From: Liolophura sinensis
Taxonomy: Eukaryota; Mollusca; Polyplacophora; Chitonida; Chitonidae
DNA length: 64,000 nt
Assembly: GCF_032854445.1 (NCBI RefSeq)
Contig: NC_088305.1
Span: 16,063,606-16,127,605, forward strand
Direction: 5' to 3'
In this document: piece by piece, positions 40,801-51,051 of the stretch
Layout of the letters: the number at the start of each line of letters is the position of its first letter
Position numbering within the stretch: the stretch's first letter is position 1
The notes under the pieces: model-generated
Databases searched by the model: none
Told to the model about the DNA's origin: nothing
The model's input: only the letters and a program-made list of their open reading frames with translations
Translations under genes and position numbers: made by a program

Positions 40801-43800
40801 CAATTGTACTTTTTACAGCAGACTGTATCAAGTACCTTGTGTTTTTTATAAACAAATGGTGTGGTTTTTTAACATGTAGATAAAGACATTGAGTTTGTCT
40901 TCGACTTAGAAGTAAAACAATTGCTGGATGAGTTAAATGGGCTTGGCCCAAAGATTTGACGTCTTCTGGGCTACCGAAGGGCACATAACTTATAATCAAA
41001 AGTTGAATATAGTAATGACCAGTCGCGATGGTACGTTGTAAATTTAGCCGATTTCAATTAGCAAAAAGACCAGGCAAAAATCCAAAAGTGGAAAAACTGT
41101 CCCAATGCTGCTGGTAAGAGGCTAATCCGACGTATTTTGTGACGAGAAATCGAATGGTGCAAACTGCGTTGCTCTCCGACCAATACTTTTGGCTGTAGCG
41201 ATATATGAATGAGCATTTATGTGAAAATCACGTGCCCAGCAACAACCCTTACTCCATGGAAACCAAGGAAATTTGCAATTTTTCAACAACTGGAGATGCC
41301 TGGCCCAATTGCGCATCTTTAGGCACCTTATTGATGTGGGTGAGTGTTCAATTGTACTTTTTACAGCAGACTGTATCAAGTACCTTGTGTTTTTTATAAA
41401 CAAATGGTGTGGTTTTTTAACATGTAGATAAAGACATTGAGTTTGTCTTCGACTTAGAAGTAAAACAATTGCTGGATGAGTTAAATGGGCTTGGCCCAAA
41501 GATTTGACGTCTTCTGGGCTACCGAAGGGCACATAACTTATAATCAAAAGTTGAATATAGTAATGACCAGTCGCGATGGTACGTTGTAAATTTAGCCGAT
41601 TTCAATTAGCAAAAAGACCAGGCAAAAATCCAAAAGTGGAAAAACTGTCCCAATGCTGCTGGTAAGAGGCTAATCCGACGTATTTTGTGACGAGAAATCG
41701 AATGGTGCAAACTGCATTGCTCTCCGACCAATACTTTTGGCTGTAGCGACAATTGAATGAGCATTTATGTGAAAATCACGTGCCTAGCAACGGCTCTTAC
41801 TCCATGGAAACCAAGAAAATTTGCAATTTTTCAACAACTGGAGATGCCTGGCCCAATTCCGCATCTTTTGGCACCTTATTGATGTGGGTCAGTGTTCAAT
41901 TGTACTTTTTACAGCAGACTGTATCAAGTACAAGTATTTGTTTTTTATATACAAATGGTGTGGTTTTTCAACATGTAGATATTGAAATTGAGTTTTTTTC
42001 GACTTAGAAGTAAAAGAATTGCTGGATGAGTTAAATGGGCTTGGCCCAAAGATTTGACGTCTTCTGGGCTACCGAAGGGCACATAACTTATAATCAAAAG
42101 TTGAATATAGTAATCACCAGTCGCGATGTTACATTGTAAATGTAGCCGATTTCAATTAGCAAAAAGACCAGGCAAAAATCCAAAAGTGGAAAAACTGTTC
42201 CAATGCTGCTGGTAAGAGGCTAATCCGACGTACTTTGTGACGAGAAATCGAATGGTGCAAACCGCGTTGCTGTCCAACCAATACTTTTGGCTGTAGCGAC
42301 AATTGTATGGGAATTTATGTGAAAATCACGTGCCTAGCAACGGCTCTTACTCCATGGAAACCAAGGAAATTTGCAATTTTTCAACAGCTGGAGATGCCTG
42401 GCCCAATTCCGCATCTTTTGGCACCTTATTGATGTGGGTGAGTGTTCAATTCTACTTTTTACAGCAGACTGTATCAAGTACCTTGTGTTTTTTATATACA
42501 AATGGTGTGGTTTTTCAACATGTAGATAAAGACATTGAGTTTGTCTTCGACTTAGAAGTAAGACAATTGCTGTATGAGTTAAATGGGCTTGGCCCAAAGA
42601 ATTGACGTTTTCTGTGCTACCGAAGGGCATTTAACTTATAATCAAAAGTTGAATATAGTAATGACCAGTCGCGATGTTACATTGTAAATGTAGCCGATTT
42701 CAATTAGCATAAAGACCAGGCAAAACTCCAAAAGTGGAAAAACTGTTCCATTGCTGCTGGTAAGAGGCTAATCCGACGTACTTTGTGACGAGAAATCGAA
42801 TTGTGCAAACCGCGTTGCTGTCCGACCAATACTTTTGGCTGTAGCGACATATGAATGAGCATTTATGTGAAAATCACGTGCCCAGCAACGGCTCTTACTC
42901 CATGGAAACCAAGGAAATTTGCAATTTTTCAACAGCTGGAGATGCCTGGCCCAATTGCGCATCTTTTGGCACCTTATTGATGTGGGTCAGTGTTCAATTG
43001 TACATTTTACAGCAGACTGTATCAAGTACCTTGTGTTTTTTATATACAAATGGTGTGGTTTTTCAACATGTAGATAAAGACATTGAGTTTAGAAGTAAAA
43101 GAATTGCTGGATGAGTTAAATGGGCATGGCCCAAAGATTTGACGTCTTCTGGGCTACCGAAGGGCACATAACTTATAATCAAAAGTTGAATATAGTAATG
43201 ACCAGTCGCGATGTTACATTGTAAATGTAGCCGATTTCAATTAGCTAAAAGACCAGGCAAAAATCCAAAAGTGGAAAAACTGTTCCAATGCTGCTGGTAA
43301 GAGGCTATTCCGACGTACTTTGTGACGAGAAATCGAATGGTGCAAACCGCGTTGCTGTCCGACCAATACTTTTGGCTGTAGCGACAATTGAATGAGAATT
43401 TATGTGAAAATCACGTGCCCAGCAACGGCTCTTACTCCATGGAAACCAAGGAAATTTGCAATTTTTCAACAGCTTGAGATGCCTGGCCCAATTCCGCATC
43501 TTTTGGCACCTTATTGATGTGGGTCAGTGTTCAATTCTACTTTTTACAGCAGACTGTATCAAGTACAAGTATTTGTTTTTTATATACAAATGGTGTGGTT
43601 TTTCAACATGTAGATATTGAAATTGAGTTTTTTTCGACTTAGAAGTAAAACAATTGCTGGATGAGTTAAATGGGCTTGGCCCAAAGATTTGACGTCTTCT
43701 TTGCTACCGAAGGGCACATAACTTATAATCAGAAGTTGAATATAATAATGACCAGTGGCGATGGTACGTTGTGAATTTAGCCGATTTTAATTAGCAAAAA

Positions 43801-46241
43801 GACGAGGCAAAAATCCAAAAGTGGAAAAACTGTTCCAATGCTGCTGGTAAGAGGCTACTCCGACGTACTTTGTGACGAGAAATCGAATGGTGCAAACCGC
43901 GTTGCTGTCCGACCAATACTTTTGGCTGTAGCGACAATTGAATGAGCATTTATGTGAAAATCACGTGCCCAGCAACGGCTCTTACTCCATAGAAACCAAG
44001 GAAATTTGCAATTTTTCAACAGCTGGAGATGCCTGGCCCAATTCCGCATCTTTTGGCACCTTATTGATGTGGGTCAGTATTCACTTGTAGTTTTCACAGC
44101 AGACTGTATGAAGTACCTTGTGTTTTTTATATACAAATGGTGTGGTTTTTCAACATGTAGATAAAGACATTGAGTTTGTCTTCGACTTAGAAGGAAGACA
44201 ATTGCTGGGTGAGTTAAATGGGCTTGGCCCAAAGATTTGACGTCTTCTGGGCTACCGAAGGACACATAACTTATAATCAAAAGTTGAATATAGTAATGAC
44301 CAGTCGCAATGGTTTATAGTAAATGTAGCCGATTTCAATTAGCAAAAAGACCATGCTCAAATTCAGAAATGGAAAAACTGTTCCAATGCCGCTGGTAAGA
44401 GGCTATGCCGACGTATTTCATGACGAGAAATCGAATGGTGCAAACCGCGTTGCTCTCCGACCAATACTTTTGGCTGTAGCGACAATTGAATTATCATTGA
44501 TGTCATAATCCCATGCCCAGCAACGGCTCTTACTCCATGGAAACCAAGGAAATTTGCAAGTTTTTCAACAGCTGGAGATGCCTGGCCCAATTCCGCATCT
44601 TTTGGCACCTTATTGATGTGGGTCAGTGTTCAATTGTACTTTTTACAGCAGACTGTATGAAGTACCTTGTGTTTTTTATATACAAATGGTGTGGTTTTTT
44701 AACAAGTAGATAAAGACATTGAGTTTGTCTTTCACTTAGAACTAAAACAGTTGCTGGATGAGTTAAATGGGCTTGGCCCAAAGATTTGACGTCTTCTTTG
44801 CTACCGAAGGGCACATAACTTATAATCAAAAGTTGAATATAGCAATGACCAGTCGCGATGGTACATAGTAAATGTAGCCAATTTCAATTAGCAAAAAGAC
44901 CAGGCAAAAATCCAAAAGTGGAAAAACTGTTCCAATGCTGCTGGTAAGAGGCTAATCCGACGTATTTTGTGACGAGAAATCGAATGGTACAAACTGCGTT
45001 GCTCTCCGACCAATACTTTTGGCTGTAGCGACATATGAATGAGCATTTATGTGAAAATCACGTGCCCAGCAACAACCCTTACTCCATGGAAACCAAGGAA
45101 ATTTGCAATTTTTCAACAGCTGGAGATGCCTGGCCCAATTCCGCATCTTTTGGCACCTTATTGATGTGGGTCAGTATTCAATTGTACTTTTTACAGCAGA
45201 CTGTATGAAGTACCTTGTGTTTTTTATATACAAATGGTGTGGTTTTTCAACATGTAGATAAAGACATTGAGTTTGTTTTCGACTTAGAAGTAAGACAATT
45301 GCTGGATGAGTTAAATGGGCTTGGCCCAAAGATTTGACGTCTTCTGGGCTACAGAAGAGCACATAACTTATAATCAAAAGTTGAATATAGTAATGACCAG
45401 TCGCGATGGTACATTGTAAATGTAGCCGATTTCAATTAGCAAAAAGACCGGGCAAAAATCCAAAAGTGGAAAAACTCTTCCAATGCTGCTGGTAAGAGGC
45501 TAATCAGACGTACTTTGTGACGAGAAATCGAATGGTGCAAACCGCGTTGCTGTCCGACCAATACTTTTGGCTGTAGCGACAATTGAATGAGCATTTATGT
45601 GAAAATCACGTGCCCAGCAACGGCTCTTACTCCATGGAAACCAAGGAAATTTGCAATTTTTCAACAGCTGGAGATGCCTGGCCCAATTCCGCATCTTTTG
45701 GCACCTTATTGATGTGGGTGAGTATTCAATTGTACTTTTTTCAGCAGACTGTATCGAGTACAAGTATTTGTTTTTTATATACAAATGGTGTGGTTTTTCA
45801 ACATGTAGATAAAGACATTGAGTTTGTTTTGGACTTAGAAGTAAAACAAATGCTGGATGAGTTAAATGGGCTTGGCCCAAAGATTTGACGTCTTCTGGGC
45901 TACCGAAGAGCACATAACTTATAATCAAAAGTTGAATATAGTAATGACCAGTCGCGATGGTACATAGTAAATGTAGCCGATTTCAATTAGCAAAAAGACC
46001 AGGCAAAAATCCAAAAGTGGAAAAAACTGTTCCAATGCTGCTGGTAAGAAGCTACTCCGACGTACTTTGTGACGAGAAATCGAATGGTGCAAACCGCGTT
46101 GCTGTCCGACCAATACTTTTGGCTGTAGCGACAATTGAATGAGCATTTATGTGAAAATCACGTGCCCAGCAACGGCTCTTACTCCATGGAAACCAAGGAA
46201 ATTTGCAATTTTTCAACAGCTGGAGATGCCTGGCCCAATTG
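37469..46241 (+). repeat. 16-mer higher-order unit, copy 2 (8773 bp)
   Basis: Monomers start at 37883, 38434, 38981, 39529, 40078, 40630, 41178, 41726, 42276, 42824, 43361, 43911, 44459, 45008, 45556 and 46108. By eye I find roughly 20 substitutions from copy 1, for example C to T near 37953, G to C near 42114, G to T near 43475 and G to A near 43990. There is also one 11-bp deletion near 43090 and a one-A insertion near 46021. Similarity falls off at 46241, where AATTGCGC differs from AATTCCGC at 37468. Confidence 0.93.
44074..44515 (+). repeat. Divergent module lacking CACGTG, copy 2
   Basis: This is the counterpart of the 35303 module in the second 16-mer copy, 8772 bp downstream, with the full set of linked variants including CAGAAATGG and TTTCATGACG. 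I noticed no difference inside the module, which supports a recent duplication. Confidence 0.85.
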
Positions 46242-49200
46242 CGCATCTTTTGGCACCTTATTGATGTGGGTCAGTGTTCAAATTCTACTTTTTACAGCAG
46301 ACTGTATCAAGTACCTTGTGTTTTTTATATACAAATGGTGTGGTTTTTAAACATGTAGATAAAGACATTGAGTTTGTCTTCGACTTAGAAGTAAAACAAT
46401 TGCTGGATGAGTTAAATGGGCTTGGCCCAAAGATTTGACGTCTTCTCGGCTACCGAAGGGCACATAACTTATAATCAAAAGTTGAATATAGTAATGACCA
46501 GTCGCGATGGTACGTTTTAAATTTAGCCGATTTCAATTAGCAAAAAGACGAGGGCAAAAATCCAGAAGTGGAAAAACTGTTCCAATGCTGCTGGTAAGAG
46601 GCTAATCCGACGTATTTTGTGACGAGAAATCGAATGGTGCAAACTGCGTTGCTCTCCGACCAATACTTTTGGCTGTAGCGACATATGAATGAGCATTTAT
46701 GTGAAAATAACGTGCCCAGCAACAACCCTTACTCCATGGAAAACCAAGGAAATTTGCAATTTTTCAACAGCTGGGAGATGCCTGGCCCAATCCGCATCTT
46801 TTGGCACCTTATTGATGTGGGTCAGTGTTCAATTCTACTTTTTACAGCAGACTGTATCAAGTACCTTGTGTTTTTTATATACAAATGGTGTGGTTTTTTA
46901 ACATGTAGATAAAGACATTTGAGTTTGTCTTTCACTTAGAAGTAAAACAGTTGCTGGATGAGTTAAATGGGTTTGGCCCAAAGCTTTGACGTCTTCTAGG
47001 CTACCGAAGGGCACATAACTTATAATCAAAAGTTAAATATAGTAATGACCAGTCGCGATGGTACATAGTAAATGTAGCCGATTTCAATTAGCAAAAGGAC
47101 CAGGGCAAACCTCCAAAAGTGGAAAAACTGTTCCAATGCTGCTGGTAAGAGGCTAATCAGACGTACTTTGTGACGAGAAATCAAATGGTGCAAACTGCAT
47201 TGCTCTCCGACCAATACTTTTGGCTGTAGCGACAATTGAATGAGCATTTATGTGAAAATCACGTGCCTAGCAACGCCTCTTACTCCATGGAAACCAAGAA
47301 AATTTGCAATTTTTCAACAGCTGGAGATGCCTAGCCCAATTCCGCATCTTTTGGCACCTTATTGATGTGGGTCAGTGTTCAATTGTACTTTTTACAGCAG
47401 ACTGTATCAAGTACAAGTATTTGTTTTTTATATACAAATGGTGTGGTTTTTCAACATGTAGATATTGAAATTGAGTTTGTCTTCGACTTAGAAGTAAAAC
47501 AATTGCTGGATGAGTTAAATGGGCTTGGCCCAAAGATTTGACGTCTTCTGTACTACCGAAGGGCACATAACTTATAATCAAAAGTTGAATATAGTAATGA
47601 CCAGTCGCGATGTTACATTGTTAATGTAGCCGATTTCAATTAGCAAAAAGACCAGGCAAAAATCCAAAAGTGGAAAAACTGTTCCAATGCTGCTGGTAAG
47701 AGGCTAATCCGACGTATTTTGTGACGAGAAATCGAATGGTGCAAACCGCGTTGCTGTCCGACCAATACTTTTGGCTGTAGCGACAATTGAATGAGAATTT
47801 ATGTGAAAATCACGTGCCCAGCAACGGCTCTTACTCCATGGAAACCAAGGAAATTTGCAATTTTTCAACAGCTGGAGATGCCTGGCCCAATTGCGCATCT
47901 TTTGGCACCTTATTGATGTGGGTCAGTGTTCAATTCTACTTTTTACAGCAGACTGTATCAAGTACCTTGTGTTTTTTATATACAAATGGTGTGGTTTTTC
48001 AACATGTAGATAAAGACATTGAGTTTGTCTTTCACTTAGAAGTAAAACAGTTGCTGGGTGAGTTAAATGGGCTTGGCCCAAAGATTTGACGTCTTCTGGG
48101 CTACCGAAGGGCACATAACTTATAATCAAAAGTTGAATATAGTAATGACCAGTCGCGATGGTACATTGTAAATGTAGCCGATTTCAATTAGCAAAAAGAC
48201 CAGGCAAAAATCCAAAAGTGGAAAAACTGTTCCAATGCTGCTGGTAAGAGGCTAATCCGACGTACTTTGTGACGAGAAATCGAATGGTGCAAACCGCGTT
48301 GCTGTCCGACCAATACTTTTGGCTGTAGCGACAATTGAATGAGCATTTATGTGAAAATCACGTGCCCAGCAAAGGCTCTTACTCCATGGAAACCAAGGAA
48401 ATTTGCAATTTTTCAACAACTGGAGATGCCTGGCCCAATTGCGCATCTTTTGGCACCTTATTGATGTGGGTGAGTGTTCAATTGTACTTTTTACAGCAGA
48501 CTGTATCAAGTACCTTGTGTTTTTTATATACAAATGGTGTGGTTTTTTAACATGTAGATAAAGACATTGAGTTTGTCTTCGACTTAGAAGTAAAACAATT
48601 GCTGGATGAGTCAAATGGGCTTGGCCCAAAGATTTGACGTCTTCTGGGCTACCGAAGGGCACATAACTTATAATCAAAAGTTGAATATAGTAATGACCAG
48701 TCGCGATGGTACGTTGTAAATTTAGCCGATTTCAATTAGCAAAAAGACCAGGCAAAAATCCAAAAGTGGAAAAACTGTTCCAATGCTGCTGGTAAGAGGC
48801 TAATCCGACGTATTTTGTGACGAGAAATCGAATGGTGCAAACTGCGTTGCTCTCCGACCAATACTTTTGGCTGTAGCGATATATGAATGAGCATTTATGT
48901 GAAAATCACGTGCCCAGCAACAACCCTTACTCCATGGAAACCAAGGAAATTTGCAATTTTTCAACAGCTGGAGATGCCTGGCCCAATTCCGCATCTTTTG
49001 GCACCTTATTGATGTGGGTCAGTGTTCAATTCTACTTTTTACAGCAGACTGTATCAAGTACCTTGTGTTTTTTATATACAAATGGTGTGGTTTTTCAACA
49101 TGTAGATAAAGACATTGAGTTTGTCTTCGACTTAGAAGTAAAACAACTGCTGGATGAGTTAAATGGGCTTGGCCCAAAGATTTGACGTCTTCTGGGCTAC

Positions 49201-49257
49201 CGAAGGGCACATAACTTATAATCAAAAGTTGAATATAGTAATGACCAGTCGCGATGG

Positions 49258-49272
49258 TACATTGTAAATGTA
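49258..49272. other. TACATT-GTA-AATGTA dyad, polymorphic
   Basis: A perfect 6-bp inverted repeat with a 3-base spacer sits near the 3' end of many monomers. Other subtypes break it: TACATAGTAAATGTA has one mismatch in the stem, and TACGTTGTAAATTTA changes both arms. It could be a dimeric protein site or a small cruciform. Its frequent disruption argues against an essential role in every monomer. Confidence 0.4.
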
Positions 49273-49403
49273 GCCGATTTCAATTAGCAAAAAGACCAGG
49301 CAAAAATCCAAAAGTGGAAAAACTGTTCCAATGCTGCTGGTAAGAGGCTAATCCGACGTACTTTGTGACGAGAAATCGAATGGTGCAAACCGCGTTGCTG
49401 TCC

Positions 49404-49951
49404 GACCAATACTTTTGGCTGTAGCGACAATTGAATGAGCATTTATGTGAAAATCACGTGCCCAGCAACGGCTCTTACTCCATGGAAACCAAGGAAATTT
49501 GCAATTTTTCAACAGCTGGAGATGCCTGGCCCAATTGCGCATCTTTTGGCACCTTATTGATGTGGGTGAGTGTTCAATTGTACTTTTTACAGCAGACTGT
49601 ATCAAGTACCTTGTGTTTTTTATATACAAATGGTGTGGTTTTTCAACATGTAGATAAAGACATTGAGTTTGTCTTCGACTTAGAAGTAAAACAATTGCTG
49701 GATGAGTTAAATGGGCTTGGCCCAAAGATTTGACGTCTTCTTTGCTACCGAAGGACACATAACTTATAATCAAAAGTTGAATATAGTAATGACCAGTCGC
49801 GATGGTACGTTGTAAATTTAGCCGATTTCAATTAGCAAAATGACCAGGCAAAAATCCAAAAGTGGAAAAACTGTTCCAATGCTGCTAGTAAAAGGCTAAT
49901 CCGACGTATTTTGTGACGAGAAATCGAATGGTGCAAACTGCGTTGCTCTCC
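49404..49951 (+). repeat. Representative 548-bp monomer with internal map
   Basis: This monomer serves as a map for the others. In order it shows CCAAT (49406-49410), ATCACGTG (49453-49460), CCATGG (49480-49485) and CAGCTG (49513-49518). Next come a donor-like GTGAGT (49566-49571; many copies have GTCAGT), TTTTTACAG (49584-49592) and a T-run leading into TATATACAAATGG (about 49613-49633). GACGTC (49732-49737) and a weak AACTT/AAGTT dyad (49761-49778) follow. I compared its three 183-bp thirds by eye and saw no internal subrepeat, so 548 bp looks like the basic unit. No tRNA-like promoter boxes or polyadenylated-element tail is visible. The phase is arbitrary and chosen for convenience. Confidence 0.9.
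49453..49460. promoter_or_regulatory. ATCACGTG motif (E-box), once per monomer
   Basis: A perfect CACGTG palindrome lies about 50 bp after the phase anchor and is intact in roughly 100 of 117 monomers by eye. It is lost as AACGTG at 17019, 19218, 20315, 22511, 26355, 30198, 38981 and 46658. It is lost as CCCATG at 7141, 35687, 44459, 53795, 59834 and 63675. CACGTG is the core site of bHLH-zip proteins, and RTCACRTG is the Cbf1 site of yeast centromere element CDEI. Any binding here is inference from the motif alone. Confidence 0.45.
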
Positions 49952-51051
49952 GACCAATACTTTTGGCTGTAGCGACAGATGAATGAGCATTTATGTGAAA
50001 ATCACGTGCCCAGCAACAACCCTTACTCCATGGAAACCAATTAAATTTGCAATTTTTCAACAGCTGGAGATGCCTGGCCCAATTCCGCATCTTTTGGCAC
50101 CTTATTGATGTGGGTCAGTCTTCAATTGTACTTTTTACAGCAGACTGTATCAAGTACCTTGTGTTTTTTATATACAAATGGTGTGGTTTTTTAACATGTA
50201 GATAAAGACATTGAGTTTGTCTTCGACTTAGAAGTAAAACAATTGCTGGATGAGTTAAATGGGCTTGGCCCAAAGATTTGACGTCTTCTGTGCTACCGAA
50301 GGGCACATAACTTATAATCAAAAGTTGAATATAGTAATGACCAGTCGCGATGGTAAGTTGTAAATGTAGCCGATTTCAATTAGCAAAAAGACCAGGCAAA
50401 AATCCAAAAGTGGAAAAACTGTTTAAATGCTGTTGATAAGAGGCTAATCCGACGTACTTTGTGACGAGAAATCGAATGGTGCAAACCGCGTTGCTCTCCG
50501 ACCAATACATTTGGCTGTAGCGTCAATTGAATGAGCATTTATGTGAAAATCACGTGCCTAGCAACAACAATTACTCCATGAAAACCAAGGAAATTTGCAA
50601 TTTTTCAACAGCTGGAGATGCCTGCCCCAATTGCGCATCTTTTGGCACCTTATTGATGTGGGTCAGTGTTCAATTCTACTTTTCACAGCAGACTGTATCA
50701 TGTACAAGTATTTGTTTTTTATATACAAATGGTGTGGTTTTTCAACATGTAGATATTGAAATTGAGTTTGTTTTCGACTTAGAAGTAAAACAACTGCTGG
50801 ATCAGTTAAATGGGCTTGGCCGAAAGATTTGACGTCTTCTGGGCTACCGAAGGGCACATAACTTATAATCAAAAGTTGACTATAGTAATGACCAGTCGCG
50901 ATGGTACATAGTAAATGTAGCCGATTTCAATTAGCAAAAGGACCAGGGCAAAAATCCAAAAGTGGAAAAACTGTTCCAATGCTGCTGGTAAGATTCTAAT
51001 CCGACGTACTTTGTGACGAGAAATCGAATGGTGCAAACTGCATTGCTCTCC

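Larger units (their letters stand above)
46242..51051 (+). repeat. Monomers 85-93, mixed subtypes after the 16-mer
   Basis: Following the end of the 16-mer in the monomer at 46108, monomers start at 46658, 47209, 47760, 48308, 48856, 49404, 49952 and 50500. The one at 48308 (AGCAAAGGCTC) resembles 29651. The one at 48856 (CGATATATG, AACAACCC) resembles 28552 and 61480, and 47760 (GCTGGGTGAG near 48054) resembles 60933. The monomer at 50500 is among the most individual, with ATACATTTGG, AACAACAATTAC, CCATGAAAACC and GATCAGTTAAATG found nowhere else that I noticed. Single-base insertions cluster at 46021-46920. Confidence 0.83.

Noticed and set aside
49673-49690. CENP-B box (TTCG....A..CGGG)
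   Set aside because: TTCGACTTAGAAG near 49674 fits only the first half. The CGGG part is missing, and I found no full match on either strand of the representative monomer.
49431-49733. Plus-strand frame of about 100 codons repeated in most monomers as a possible gene family
   Set aside because: It needs a TTG start and is closed in many copies by a common AATTAAATTTG variant, T-run indels or a TTTTTTAAC variant. The same stretch is open on the opposite strand as well. I recognise no domain or ribosome-binding context. The frame is an accident of a conserved repeat.
49404-49951. Internal 183-bp subrepeats within the monomer
   Set aside because: Comparing the three thirds by eye shows no sustained similarity.
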